DNA of 64,000 nucleotides from Flavitalea plasmicola. GTDB lineage: Bacteria > Bacteroidota > Bacteroidia > Chitinophagales > Chitinophagaceae. The stretch lies in assembly GCF_030546645.1 (NCBI RefSeq), contig NZ_JAUOTO010000008.1, forward strand, positions 310,001 through 374,000, read 5' to 3'. The position numbers and the translations under genes were made by a program. Shown here piece after piece: positions 1 through 8,274 of this stretch. The notes beneath the pieces were generated by a model. That model was given only the letters and a program-made list of their open reading frames with translations. It made no database searches and was not told where the DNA came from. Numbering within the stretch: position 1 is the stretch's first letter; the number at the start of each line of letters is the position of its first letter.

Positions 1-817
1 CATCGCTGCGCTCGTGCTTGCTGCTGCCCGCACGGGATATCTGGTAGATCCGGTCTTTTGTGAAAGCGATCACTTTCTGCTGGAGCTCTTCATTTACCTC
101 GGGCTTCTTGTAATCTCTCTTCCCCGTGACCCCAGCTTTCGCACGCAGCTCTTCCTGTGCCTTGATCTGGACACGAACGGCGTCATGCGCCAGCGTCAAT
201 GCTTTCACCAGGTCTTCTTCACTGCATTCAGCAGCCTCGCCTTCCACCATCATCAGGTTCTTGTCCGTGGCGGCAATGAGGAATTCCATACTGGCCTTCT
301 CCAGTTCCGTACGACTGGGGTTGACGACTAATTGACCGTCAACGCGACCGATCCTCACCTCACTGATGATCTCTTTAATGGGAATATCGGAAACAGCCAG
401 CGCCGCCGAAGCCGCCAGACAGGCCAGCGCATCGGGCATCACTTCATAATCGCTGGATACAAGGCTGATTAGCACCTGCACATCGCAGAAATAATCTTCG
501 GGGAATAATGGACGCAAGGCACGATCCACCAGGCGGCTGGTGAGGATCTCATAGTCGTTCAGCCTGGCCTCACGTTTGAAAAAAGAACCGGGGATACGAC
601 CGGCTGAAGCAAATTTTTCCTGATAATCCACCGAAAGGGGGAAAAAATCCTGTCCCTCCTTCGGGTCCTTATTGGCAACAACGGTGGCCAGAATGATACA
701 ATTACCTTGTCGTACCGTAACGGCGCCATCCGCCTGGCGGGCAAGCTTACCCGTCTCGATGGTGACCATCCGGCCGCCACCTATATCAAAAGTTACACTG
801 ATGGGTTGTGAAAGCAT
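1..817 (-). CDS. pnp: Polyribonucleotide nucleotidyltransferase, N-terminal part (runs off the left edge)
   Basis: Phosphorolytic 3'-to-5' exoribonuclease that takes part in mRNA decay. About 272 codons are visible from an ATG at 817 leftwards; there is no stop before the window edge. The translation opens with MLSQPISVTFDIGGGRM and continues through the first RNase PH domain, with the family stretches RIPGSFFKREARLNDYE and LRPLFPEDYF at about residues 75-120, then the charged all-alpha linker (residues ~225-270). The second RNase PH, KH and S1 domains must lie outside the window. The gene follows rpsO, the classical rpsO-pnp order, with a hairpin terminator between them. Identity is secure; only the N-terminal third can be judged. 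Confidence 0.95.
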   Translation of the reverse strand, partial: MLSQPISVTFDIGGGRMVTIETGKLARQADGAVTVRQGNCIILATVVANKDPKEGQDFFPLSVDYQEKFASAGRIPGSFFKREARLNDYEILTSRLVDRALRPLFPEDYFCDVQVLISLVSSDYEVMPDALACLAASAALAVSDIPIKEIISEVRIGRVDGQLVVNPSRTELEKASMEFLIAATDKNLMMVEGEAAECSEEDLVKALTLAHDAVRVQIKAQEELRAKAGVTGKRDYKKPEVNEELQQKVIAFTKDRIYQISRAGSSKHERSD

Positions 818-925
818 AAAGCTGTTCGTCTTTATAGGATCAGACTCACTGAGGCAGGAACGGATAGTGAAGCCGGGATCCCTATGTTAATAAATGTGTG
901 AAAATGTCAGTAAATCCTTCACGTA

Positions 926-965
926 TAAAAAAACTATTCCCAACCGTAGGTTCAGTTGGGAATAG
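926..965 (-). terminator. Rho-independent terminator between rpsO and pnp
   Basis: An 11-bp perfect stem (934-944 with 955-965, arm CTATTCCCAAC) closes a 10-nt loop. On the minus strand it is followed by a run of seven T. It ends the rpsO message about 20 nt after the stop codon. Partial read-through would feed pnp, as with the rpsO-pnp terminator of enterobacteria (known family behaviour; inference here). Confidence 0.75.
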
Positions 966-986
966 AGGTCATATACATAATGAGAT

Positions 987-1259
987 TTATTTTCTGAGTC
1001 CGAGTTTTTCGATCAATTGACGGTAACCCTGGAGGTTTTGTTTGCTCAGGTAGGTCAGCAAACGCTTTCTTTTACCCACTAACTGCATCAGACCACGATG
1101 GGTGGAAAAATCCTTTTTATTGGCTTGCAAATGCTCAGAGATACGGTTGATCCGCTCTGTCAACAACGCAATCTGTCCCTCTATGGAACCGGTATTGGTG
1201 GTCTTTCCACCAAAATCTGTAAAGAAACTCGCTTTCTTTTCTTTTGTCAAATAAGGCAT
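987..1259 (-). CDS. rpsO: 30S ribosomal protein S15
   Basis: Primary 16S rRNA-binding protein of the small-subunit platform. The 90 residues match the normal length (88-90). The family core is present: TGSIEGQIALLTERINRISEHL around residues 23-44, with the HRGLMQLVGKRKRLLTYL helix that contacts rRNA at 54-71. ATG start at 1259. A TACCTTCG box on the minus strand (1310-1303), one base off the TAnnTTTG consensus, could be its -7 element. The leader also holds a short 6-bp dyad (1283-1298, CCAAAT/ATTTGG), where S15 leader autoregulation could act; that is speculation. Confidence 0.97.
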   Translation of the reverse strand: MPYLTKEKKASFFTDFGGKTTNTGSIEGQIALLTERINRISEHLQANKKDFSTHRGLMQLVGKRKRLLTYLSKQNLQGYRQLIEKLGLRK

Positions 1260-1441
1260 CTCAAATTATTTATTAAAAACATCCAAATGAATATTTGGCC
1301 TGCGAAGGTACTGATTATTTTGACAAACATGAAAAAAAATGCACTCAATCGGACGAAAATTCGTTAAAAATAATCAGGAATCTAGGCGCAATTGGTTAAT
1401 TTGGCCGCTTTGAAAAGCCAAAAATAATGCCCGCCGGCCCC

Positions 1442-2545
1442 ATGAGCAAAAGGATCTATTGTACAGTGACCAACGACCTGACGTATGATCAACGCATGAT
1501 CAGGATCTGTACGTCCTTGTCCTCAGCAGGTTATACAGTAGTATTGGTAGGCAGGTCGGAAGCCGCCTCTCTCCCGCTGGAACCCCGCCCTTTTCATCAG
1601 AAACGCCTCCGGCTGCTGTTCCGGAAAGGCAAATTATTTTATCTGGAATATAATTTCCGGCTGTTCTTCTATTTGCTGTTCCGGCGGATGGATTGCATTT
1701 GCGCCATCGACCTGGACACCATCATCCCCGGCTGCCTGGTTTCCACCCTCCGGCGTATCCCGAGAGTCTATGACGCCCATGAGCTGTTCTGCGAGATGAA
1801 GGAGGTGGTATCCCGACCGGCCATCTACAGGATATGGAAAAGCGTGGAAAGATCATTTGTTCCAGCCTTCCACCACGGCTATACGGTCAATGGACAGATC
1901 GCCTCGGAATTCGAAAAAATGTATGGCATGAAGTATGAGGTCATCCGGAATGTGCCGCTGCTGCAGCCTGACCCCGCCCCCCCGGAGCCATCCCAGCCTT
2001 CAGGCCGCTTTATCCTTTATCAGGGAGCCGTCAACGAAGGAAGGTGCTTTGAGACCCTGATCCCCGCCATGAAAGAGGTAGACGCACAGCTGGTTATATG
2101 CGGCAAAGGGAATTTTATGAACCAGGCCCGGCAACTGGTGAAAGATCACAGCCTGGAGGGAAAGGTCATTTTTACGGGACCCCTCCGCCCGGAAGAGCTT
2201 AGACGCCTCACCCGGACCGCCTGGTGCGGCATTACCCTGTTCGAAAATAAAGGAATGAGTAATTTTTACTCCCTTGCCAACCGCTTTTTCGACTACATGC
2301 ACGCGGGTATCCCCCAATTGGCCATGGATTATCCGGCTTACCGGGAAATAAACAATATGTATACAATTGCTGTTCTAATAGACACACCGGACATCCGGCA
2401 GGTGACCGGAGCGCTGAACAGCCTCCTGAACAATATGGAATTATATCAAACTTTACAAGGCAATTGCAAGAAGGCAAGCATTCATTTCAACTGGCAGGAA
2501 GAAGAAAAAAAACTCGTCCGGCTATATCAAAAAATCTTTAACTGA
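1442..2545 (+). CDS. Glycosyltransferase (GT4-like, GT-B fold)
   Basis: Probable sugar transferase acting at the cytoplasmic face, in cell-surface glycan synthesis. About 367 residues. The N-terminus MSKRIYCTVTNDLTYDQRM is typical of Bacteroidota glycosyltransferases; a Met five codons earlier (1427) is the alternative start. The mid-region has YDAHELFCEMKEV at about residues 110-122. The C-terminal half has the nucleotide-sugar Rossmann layout: ILYQGAVNEGRCFETLIPAM, VICGKGNF, VIFTGPLRPEELRRL, then the ANRFFDYMHAGIPQLAMDYP acceptor/donor motif. It is 3 nt from the next glycosyltransferase, so the two are surely co-transcribed. Substrate and product cannot be told from sequence. Confidence 0.8.
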   Translation: MSKRIYCTVTNDLTYDQRMIRICTSLSSAGYTVVLVGRSEAASLPLEPRPFHQKRLRLLFRKGKLFYLEYNFRLFFYLLFRRMDCICAIDLDTIIPGCLVSTLRRIPRVYDAHELFCEMKEVVSRPAIYRIWKSVERSFVPAFHHGYTVNGQIASEFEKMYGMKYEVIRNVPLLQPDPAPPEPSQPSGRFILYQGAVNEGRCFETLIPAMKEVDAQLVICGKGNFMNQARQLVKDHSLEGKVIFTGPLRPEELRRLTRTAWCGITLFENKGMSNFYSLANRFFDYMHAGIPQLAMDYPAYREINNMYTIAVLIDTPDIRQVTGALNSLLNNMELYQTLQGNCKKASIHFNWQEEEKKLVRLYQKIFN

Positions 2546-2548
2546 TCA

Positions 2549-3679
2549 GTGGATAAGCATCTGCACATAGTATGCATGGACGTGCCTTTCCCGGCTGACT
2601 ACGGGGGAGTGGTCGACCCTTTTCATAAGATCCGCTGTCTCCACGAGGCCGGCGTAAAGGTTTACCTGCATTGCTTCGAATACGGCAGAGGCGAGCGCAC
2701 CGAATTGAATGCGTATTGCGAAGAGGTGAAATATTACTCCCGGCGGGAAGGGCATAAAGGGTTCTCTCACAAGCTGCCCTATATCGTCTGCTCACGCTCC
2801 AATGGGGAATTGCTCGAGGACCTCCTCCGGGATGACTACCCCATCCTGTTGGAAGGGATCCATTGCTCCTACCTGCTGAACGATGAAAGGTTCGACGGGC
2901 GGCAGGTGATCCTGCGGTTGCATAATGTGGAATACCAGTACTACCGCCAGCTGTACTACTGCGAACGGTCGTTGCTGAAAAAAATGTACTACCTGCACGA
3001 AAGCAATTTGCTCAGGCAGTATGAAAAAAAGATCGCGGATAAAGCAATGATCCTGGCCATGGTGGAAAAAGACTGCGAACAATACAAACAGGAGTTCGGC
3101 GCGGAAAACATTCACACCCTCCCCGTATTCCTGCCGTTTAGAGAGATCCTTGGCAAGGAAGGCACAGGCTGCTTTTGCCTGTATCATGGCAACCTTTCCG
3201 TTGCGGAAAATGAACAAGCGGTAGCCTGGCTGCTTAAACAGGTCTTCCATTGCGTAGACCTCCCGCTGATCATCACGGGTAAGAACCCTTCTCCCCGCCT
3301 GAGCAGAATGGTTGAGCAACATCCCCACGCCTGCCTTATTCCCAATCCTTCAGACCAGGAGATACAGGACCTGATCGCAAAAGCGCAGATCAATATCCTC
3401 CCATCCTTCAACTGCACTGGAATAAAAATGAAGCTGCTCAACGCGTTGTTCAACGGACGTCACTGCGTGGTAAACCGGGATGCCGTGAAAGGCACGGGCC
3501 TGGAGAGCGGGTGCCATATAGCCGACGATACGGAGGAGCTGATAGAAATGATCGCGCAGCTCTACACAAAACCTTTTACAACCGAAGACATCGCATCCAG
3601 GCGAGCCCTGCTGGCAGGTAAATATAACAACGGGGAAAATACCCGGCAGCTGATCCGGTGGATCTGGCCGCAGCAATAA
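2549..3679 (+). CDS. Glycosyltransferase, second of a pair (GTG start)
   Basis: 376 residues beginning with GTG at 2549, 3 nt after the stop of the upstream glycosyltransferase. Visible pieces are an N-terminal DVPFPADYGGVVDPFHKIRCL (a common opening of GT4 enzymes), LRLHNVEYQYYRQLYY near residue 130, and a C-terminal Rossmann half with CLYHGNLSVAENEQAVAWLL, LIITGKNPS, and LIAKAQINILPSFNCTGIKM followed by KLLNALFNGRHCVVN. The last element resembles the nucleotide-sugar site with its usual Glu replaced. Likely co-acts with the first gene on a lipid-linked or capsular glycan (inference from tight coupling). Cysteine content is unusually high for a cytoplasmic enzyme. Confidence 0.75.
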   Translation: MDKHLHIVCMDVPFPADYGGVVDPFHKIRCLHEAGVKVYLHCFEYGRGERTELNAYCEEVKYYSRREGHKGFSHKLPYIVCSRSNGELLEDLLRDDYPILLEGIHCSYLLNDERFDGRQVILRLHNVEYQYYRQLYYCERSLLKKMYYLHESNLLRQYEKKIADKAMILAMVEKDCEQYKQEFGAENIHTLPVFLPFREILGKEGTGCFCLYHGNLSVAENEQAVAWLLKQVFHCVDLPLIITGKNPSPRLSRMVEQHPHACLIPNPSDQEIQDLIAKAQINILPSFNCTGIKMKLLNALFNGRHCVVNRDAVKGTGLESGCHIADDTEELIEMIAQLYTKPFTTEDIASRRALLAGKYNNGENTRQLIRWIWPQQ

Positions 3680-3690
3680 GTAATAAGTGA

Positions 3691-4380
3691 TTAATCCATC
3701 GAAATAGTGGCGTTGTCAATGACCTTTCCCCTTTCCGTCCGTAGCATGCGGGCAGGGAATTTATGGATGACCCTGTAATCGTGGGTGGCCATGATGATCG
3801 TCGTACCATAATCGCGCGAGATCTGAAAAAGCAGCTGCATGATCTCATCAGCCGTCTCAGGATCGAGATTGCCCGTAGGTTCGTCGGCCAATATCAGCTT
3901 GGGGGAATTGAGCAGCGCCCTCGCAATGTCCACACGCTGCTGCTCCCCTCCGCTCATTTCAAAAGGCATCTTGAAACCTTTCGACCGGAGTCCTACCTTA
4001 TCCAGCACATCGGCGATCTTCTCATCCATGAGCTTCACGTCCTTCCAGCCCGTCGCCTGCAGGACGAACTTCAGATTGTCGTTCACATTCCGGTCCGTCA
4101 GCAATTGAAAATCCTGGAAGACCACGCCCAGGCTCCGGCGGAGATAGGGAACTTTCTTCCAATCCATCTCCTGTAACTTAAAGCCGGCTACCAATCCCTC
4201 CCCTTCCTTCAGCGGAAGATCACCGTACAGGGTCTTCAGCAAGCTGGACTTTCCCGTTCCGGTCTTTCCCACCAGGTAGACGAACTCGCCCTTGTTAGCG
4301 ACGATGTTGGTGTCCTGAAGGATAAGATTATCGCCCTGGTATATGTTTGCATGCCTGAGTTCAACAATGATTTCCGCCAT
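3691..4380 (-). CDS. ftsE: FtsE-like ABC transporter ATP-binding protein
   Basis: Cytoplasmic ATPase of the FtsEX type, which couples ATP hydrolysis to peptidoglycan hydrolase control at the division site. About 229 residues from MAEIIVEL at 4380; an upstream in-frame ATG at 4404 would add 8 residues and overlaps the -7 box, so I prefer 4380. Walker A is GKTGTGKSS (residues ~38-46), the signature is MSGGEQQR, Walker B is [12 protein letters not shown], and the switch His is in ATHDYRV. The [16 protein letters not shown] segment is FtsE-like. No ftsX neighbour is present; Bacteroidota often keep ftsX elsewhere. A LolD-type ATPase is the alternative. Confidence 0.85.
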   Translation of the reverse strand: MAEIIVELRHANIYQGDNLILQDTNIVANKGEFVYLVGKTGTGKSSLLKTLYGDLPLKEGEGLVAGFKLQEMDWKKVPYLRRSLGVVFQDFQLLTDRNVNDNLKFVLQATGWKDVKLMDEKIADVLDKVGLRSKGFKMPFEMSGGEQQRVDIARALLNSPKLILADEPTGNLDPETADEIMQLLFQISRDYGTTIIMATHDYRVIHKFPARMLRTERGKVIDNATISMD

Positions 4381-4401
4381 ATGTTCCGACTTTGATCCTC
4401 G

Positions 4402-4409
4402 CAAATATA
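4402..4409 (-). promoter_or_regulatory. Candidate -7 box for ftsE
   Basis: The minus strand reads TATATTTG, a match to the Bacteroidota -7 consensus TAnnTTTG, 21 nt before the ATG at 4380. No convincing -33 TTG lies upstream, so support is the -7 match and position only. Confidence 0.35.
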
Positions 4410-4467
4410 TGGAAAAAAAGATCGTCAGTACCCGGTTCCGGCCATTTGGGGGCCATGGGAATACCTC

Positions 4468-5736
4468 CTAACCCCCGGTATCAGCCTTCAACATCAGCCT
4501 CAGCGTAGAGTCATTGGCGAAATAGCTCATCATCCAGTTGAAGAAAATAAAAAGCCTGTTCTTGACGCTGAGAATAAGCATAAGATGCACGAACATCCAT
4601 GTGAACCAGGCAAGACGCCCCTGGAAGCTGAGGCCCGGTAGATCGACCACGGCTTTTCGCTTACCCACAGTGGCCATAGTGCCTTTACTGTGGTACTCGA
4701 ATTCCAGCCGGGACTTGCCTTTCAACTCCCTTTTAAAGTTCTTTGCAAAAAAAACGGCCTGCGCAATGGCCACATTGGCCAGCTGTGGATGTCCATGGGG
4801 ATATTTGGGCGTCTCCATATAAGCAATGTCTCCCACGGCATAGACGCCATCCAACCCCTGTACTTCACCGTAACGGTTTGTTATAAGGCGGTTACCCCTG
4901 GTGATGCTGCCGGCAGGTATGCCCTCGAGGACATTGGCCGTCACCCCCGCCGCCCAGATAAGGTTCCTCGCGGCGATGGTCTCTCCCCCCCTCAGCCGGA
5001 CCGTGTTGCCGTCATAATCCTCCACCACCGTCCCGGTCTTAACAATGACGCCCAGGGATTCCAGGTATTGCTGGGACTTGACCTTGGAGATCTCGCTCAT
5101 GGCGTTCAACGTATGGGGAGATCCCTCCAGCAGATAGATCGTAAACCGGGAAAAATCAACGCCCGGATAATCTTTGGGCAATATGTTCTTCTTCATTTCG
5201 GCCATGGCACCGGCCAGCTCCACTCCCGTGGGACCTCCGCCCACAATGACGAAGTTGAGAAGGGATTGCAATTCGTCCGGGCCCGCCACGATAGTGTCCT
5301 CAAATGTCTTCAGGATCCTGTTCCGCAACGCCATGGCCTGCGGAACGGACTTCATGGGGAAAGAATGGGACTGGATCCGCGTATTGCCGAAATAATTGGT
5401 GGTACAGCCCAGCGCAATCACCAGCCGGTCATAAGGTAAGTCCCCGATAGGTGTATAGACGACCCGCGCTTCCGTATCGATCCGGGTCACCTCCGTGATG
5501 CGGATATTCACATTCCCCGAATGCTGGAAGACCTTCCGCAAAGGAAAGGATATGCTCGACGGTTCCAGCCGCGCCGTGGCGACCTGGTACATCAGCGGCT
5601 GGAATTGATGATAGTTGTGCTTGTCGATGAGAAAGACTTCATACTCAGTACCGTTGAGCGCCCTTGCAAGGCGAAGACCGGCAAAACCTGCTCCAAGAAT
5701 AATGATCCTTTGCTTTTTACTATTCCCTGCTGCCAT
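4468..5736 (-). CDS. ndh: Type II NADH:quinone oxidoreductase (NDH-2)
   Basis: Single-subunit, non-proton-pumping flavoenzyme that passes electrons from NADH to the quinone pool at the inner membrane. 422 residues from MAAGNSKKQRII at 5736; upstream in-frame Met codons lie in the promoter. The FAD-binding GAGFAGLRLARAL is near residue 15, and HNYHQFQPLMYQVAT is the NDH-2 hallmark. The NADH dinucleotide fold is IVGGGPTGVELAGAMAEM near residue 170, and GDIAYMETPKYPHGHPQLANVAIAQ is the second FAD contact. A hydrophobic C-terminal stretch (AWFTWMFVHLMLILSVKNRLFIFF) anchors the protein. It lies upstream of ftsE on the same strand with a short gap, but ftsE seems to have its own promoter. Confidence 0.92.
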   Translation of the reverse strand: MAAGNSKKQRIIILGAGFAGLRLARALNGTEYEVFLIDKHNYHQFQPLMYQVATARLEPSSISFPLRKVFQHSGNVNIRITEVTRIDTEARVVYTPIGDLPYDRLVIALGCTTNYFGNTRIQSHSFPMKSVPQAMALRNRILKTFEDTIVAGPDELQSLLNFVIVGGGPTGVELAGAMAEMKKNILPKDYPGVDFSRFTIYLLEGSPHTLNAMSEISKVKSQQYLESLGVIVKTGTVVEDYDGNTVRLRGGETIAARNLIWAAGVTANVLEGIPAGSITRGNRLITNRYGEVQGLDGVYAVGDIAYMETPKYPHGHPQLANVAIAQAVFFAKNFKRELKGKSRLEFEYHSKGTMATVGKRKAVVDLPGLSFQGRLAWFTWMFVHLMLILSVKNRLFIFFNWMMSYFANDSTLRLMLKADTGG

Positions 5737-5786
5737 GGTAAGTAATTTAATATATCCTGACTTATCGGGTACGCCTGTTCCGTTTG

Positions 5787-5814
5787 CAAAGGTACGGGTT
5801 GACGCAAAGATCAA
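5787..5814 (-). promoter_or_regulatory. Promoter of ndh
   Basis: On the minus strand, TTG (5814-5812), 17 nt, then TACCTTTG (5794-5787): both elements of the Bacteroidota housekeeping promoter with accepted spacing. Transcription would begin near 5780, leaving a leader of about 45 nt before the ATG at 5736. It rules out the longer reading of ndh that starts at 5814. Confidence 0.5.
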
Positions 5815-5978
5815 TGAAATATTATTGTTAAACTGTCATGCAAAAGACGGAAACAACATTATCATTTCGGTATTATTATCAGTTATACCTGCTATTAATA
5901 AATTCCTGCGCGTTGAACAACATTTTTGTTTTTGACTAAGATGGTTTTATTAAATTGAACATCTCAAAAACTTACCTT

Positions 5979-6548
5979 ATGTCAAAAGACCTTATCCATC
6001 TCCTCAAAACTATTGACAACAATGCCATAACGCATGAGGTCGAATTGCTTCTGTACCGCATGCTGCAAAGAGACCTGATCCTGGCTGATGACCTGCTCCT
6101 GAATAAAGGCGAAATATGCGACAGGGTATGGTACATTGAAAAGGGTGTTTTCCGATGCTTCCGAAAGCACAAAGGGCAGGAAGAAAATGTCTGGTTTATG
6201 AGCGAAGGGGACGTTATGTTCGTGCCCCAGAGCTTTTATGGCGAGTATCCCAGCAGGCATTACATTCAGGCGAGAAAAGAAAGCATCGTTCACTCCATTT
6301 CAAAATCGCAGCTGAATGATATTTATATCAATCACCCCCGGTTTGAGCGCATCGGCCGTCTGCTCACGGAAAAATATTACCTGCTGTCCCTGGACAATTG
6401 GGAAGAGCTGGCGTCAGGCACTGTCAAAGATCGCTACAACCACTTCCTGAAAGTCTACCCCACCCTGGCTGACCGTTTGCAGCTCAGGGATATAGCCTCC
6501 TTCATTAAATGTTCGGTAAGATCCGTGCAAAGAGCAAGAGAGAAATAA
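5979..6548 (+). CDS. Crp/Fnr-family cyclic-nucleotide-binding-domain regulator
   Basis: Cytoplasmic one-component regulator, 189 residues. I use the ATG at 5979 (MSKDLIHLLKTID); a TTG 24 nt earlier is less likely. The double-stranded beta-helix (cNMP-binding fold) spans residues ~25-125, with GEICDRVWYIEKGVFRCF and SEGDVMFVPQSF. The basket lacks the Arg-Ser pair that binds cAMP, so the ligand is unknown. The C-terminus ends in LRDIASFIKCSVRSVQRAREK, a shortened helix-turn-helix like those in many Bacteroidota Crp homologues. It stands alone, divergent from ndh. Confidence 0.8.
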   Translation: MSKDLIHLLKTIDNNAITHEVELLLYRMLQRDLILADDLLLNKGEICDRVWYIEKGVFRCFRKHKGQEENVWFMSEGDVMFVPQSFYGEYPSRHYIQARKESIVHSISKSQLNDIYINHPRFERIGRLLTEKYYLLSLDNWEELASGTVKDRYNHFLKVYPTLADRLQLRDIASFIKCSVRSVQRAREK

Positions 6549-6660
6549 CAAGCGACAAATGTCCGGTGGCATTTCTAGATAGCCGCCAACAAGTTGTTCT
6601 GTCTTTGATGGCTGCGCCAAGATGACCTCTTTTGATGCCATCCTCCTCCTGTTTCGCTGC

Positions 6661-6668
6661 TAGCTTTG
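6661..6668 (+). promoter_or_regulatory. Candidate -7 box for the TraN-like gene
   Basis: TAGCTTTG matches TAnnTTTG exactly, 68 nt before the ATG at 6737. The nearest TTTG upstream (6631-6634) is 26 nt away, longer than usual, so only the -7 element is good. Confidence 0.35.
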
Positions 6669-6736
6669 TTGGTAGAAGGCATCACTGCAGGGATGCTTAT
6701 AGAAAACCATTTTTTTCATTATTAAACCTTACTAAT

Positions 6737-7300
6737 ATGAGTCATATCTCTGTTGTCCTCCTCAGCTATCTGTTCTTCAATTCCCTGTCAGCCAGAACAC
6801 AGCCCGGTGCCCCGCCGCCGAACGGCGATACATTGGTCGCTTACCGGCAGCAGCTGTGGGTCATAGGAGAAAAAGAAATGCAGGACCATTGCAAAAAAGT
6901 GCAGAAAGACCGCCGGAGGATCTATTACCTCTTCAACCGGCGTCTCCGGATGAGCTTCCAGATTAAGGGCATTTATACCCATCAGGGGCTGCTCTTCTTC
7001 CGGCTGGCCATCAGCAATCGCTCTCACCTGGATTATGTGGTCGATAGTATCCGGTTCTTTATGTGGGACAGCAAAGGCGTGAAAAGGAACATCCCGTCCA
7101 TGCACCTGGATCCAACGTACCGTTACGGCAACACCTCCCTGATCAAAGGTAAAAGCCAGGAAGAAAGTGTGATCGTGCTGCCGCAGTTTACCCTGCCTGC
7201 AGACAAATGGCTGGTCATTGAAATCTCGGAGAAGAACGGAGGACGCAAACTGGAATTGCTGGTAAGCAATTTTACGCTGCTGAGGTCAAGATTGATCTGA
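6737..7300 (+). CDS. Lone TraN-like (DUF4138) exported protein
   Basis: 187 residues from MSHISVVLLSYLFF, an uncleaved or Sec signal peptide ending near LSARTQ (residue ~20). The body matches the C-terminal domain of TraN, a periplasmic/outer-membrane component of Bacteroidota conjugative transposons: LRMSFQIKGIYTHQGLLFFR, then NRSHLDYVVDSIRFFMWD, VKRNIPS, and a last block with LPQFTLPADKWLVIEISEKN followed by GGRKLELLV. TraN of conjugative elements is normally 280-330 residues with an N-terminal half missing here, and no other tra gene is nearby. The fold call is from recalled family pattern; the role outside conjugation is unknown. A second gene of mobile-element flavour follows at 58 nt. 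Confidence 0.65.
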   Translation: MSHISVVLLSYLFFNSLSARTQPGAPPPNGDTLVAYRQQLWVIGEKEMQDHCKKVQKDRRRIYYLFNRRLRMSFQIKGIYTHQGLLFFRLAISNRSHLDYVVDSIRFFMWDSKGVKRNIPSMHLDPTYRYGNTSLIKGKSQEESVIVLPQFTLPADKWLVIEISEKNGGRKLELLVSNFTLLRSRLI

Positions 7301-7358
7301 ACAGCGTCGCGACCCGGACAGCGCATTATTTTAAGAAAAACAAATTAAAAAAATTATC

Positions 7359-8213
7359 ATGAAAAAAGATAATCTAACTTTTCTCCAGGAAAATCTCAGA
7401 TACCTGGGTTTCGGAGAAACGCTCCCCTTCAACGAAGAACTGGAGCACGAGGTCGGAAAAGGACAAAAGGAATTTCACCTGACGACCGAAGCACACTTCG
7501 ACGAATGGAGTAAATTGGAAGCCACGCTGCATTTCCGCAAAGGGGGCCAGCAGGAAATGTACTTCCTTACGAAATACACCGCCGCATTATGGTATGCTGA
7601 AAATCCTGACCTCAACAGGATGCAGACCTTCTATATCTTCAAGGGGGCAGGCGTCACCCTGAAAGAAGCGTTCAACCTGTTGCAGGGAAGGGCGGTAAAT
7701 AAGGACCTGACAGACAGCGAAGGCGAAAAGTACAACGCCTGGATCCAGCTGGACTTTAGTGCCAAAACGCCGATGAACAACTACAGGACGCGTCAGTTCC
7801 GCCTGCAATATGGATACGACCTGGAAAAAGTGCTGGATAACTACCCTATCCGGGAACTACAGGTGGAGGAACTAAGATCAAACCTTATCCGGTCTCTCAG
7901 GAAAGGCAACATCCACCCGGTGACCTTCGCCATGACCAATAAGATCGAGAGAAAGTATATCGAAGCATGTCCTCAATTCAAAACGATCTCGATCTATTCC
8001 GAGACGGTCAGGTCAGTCCAACATCTGGTCCTGCAAAAAGTGGTGAGAACAAATGAAAACACCATTCATTTAACCCCGGAGTTGGAGCTCCCCCCGGTGG
8101 GAATTGACGAAGACGGAGACATGGAAAAAGAGGAAGAAAGAGAAGTGCCTGCCCAAGAATCGATACAGGCAGACGGACCTCCGGTTAAAAAAAGGAACCG
8201 GAGAACCGCTTAG
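7359..8213 (+). CDS. DUF3945-like protein of mobile-element type
   Basis: 284 residues, no signal peptide, soluble. The pattern NLRYLGFGETLPFNEELEHE, then EATLHFRKGGQQEMYFLTKY, GVTLKEAFNLLQGRAVNKDL, YNAWIQLDF and RLQYGYDLEKVLDNYPIREL is what I recall from DUF3945-type proteins encoded around Bacteroidota conjugative and integrative elements. The C-terminus (from about residue 240) is acidic then basic (DEDGDMEKEEERE ... KKRNRR), which looks disordered and nucleic-acid friendly. Function is not known to me. Same strand as the TraN-like gene, and closed by a strong terminator, so the pair is probably one transcript. Confidence 0.6.
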   Translation: MKKDNLTFLQENLRYLGFGETLPFNEELEHEVGKGQKEFHLTTEAHFDEWSKLEATLHFRKGGQQEMYFLTKYTAALWYAENPDLNRMQTFYIFKGAGVTLKEAFNLLQGRAVNKDLTDSEGEKYNAWIQLDFSAKTPMNNYRTRQFRLQYGYDLEKVLDNYPIRELQVEELRSNLIRSLRKGNIHPVTFAMTNKIERKYIEACPQFKTISIYSETVRSVQHLVLQKVVRTNENTIHLTPELELPPVGIDEDGDMEKEEEREVPAQESIQADGPPVKKRNRRTA

Positions 8214-8222
8214 TTAAATACT

Positions 8223-8264
8223 AACAGGGTTTTGCGGACGCTTGTTCGCAAAACCCTGTTTTCA
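8223..8264 (+). terminator. Strong intrinsic terminator
   Basis: A 14-bp perfect stem (8223-8236 with 8247-8260, arm AACAGGGTTTTGCG), 10-nt loop, then a T-rich tail (TTCAATTCTT). It starts 9 nt after the stop of the DUF3945-like gene and separates it from the convergent ahpD. Confidence 0.75.
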
Positions 8265-8274
8265 ATTCTTTATG

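Noticed and set aside
2792-3328. 178-codon open frame opposite the second glycosyltransferase
   Set aside because: Antisense shadow; the sense gene has clear domains and is tightly coupled to the upstream gene.
4690-5439. 249-codon open frame opposite ndh
   Set aside because: Antisense shadow of an unambiguous NDH-2; composition is odd and there is no start context.
5737-5814. Longer reading of ndh from 5814
   Set aside because: It would begin inside the -33 element of a good promoter at 5787-5814; the ATG at 5736 begins the conserved protein.
6632-8213. A complete integrative conjugative element
   Set aside because: No integrase, relaxase, coupling protein or attachment-site repeats were found around the two element-like genes.
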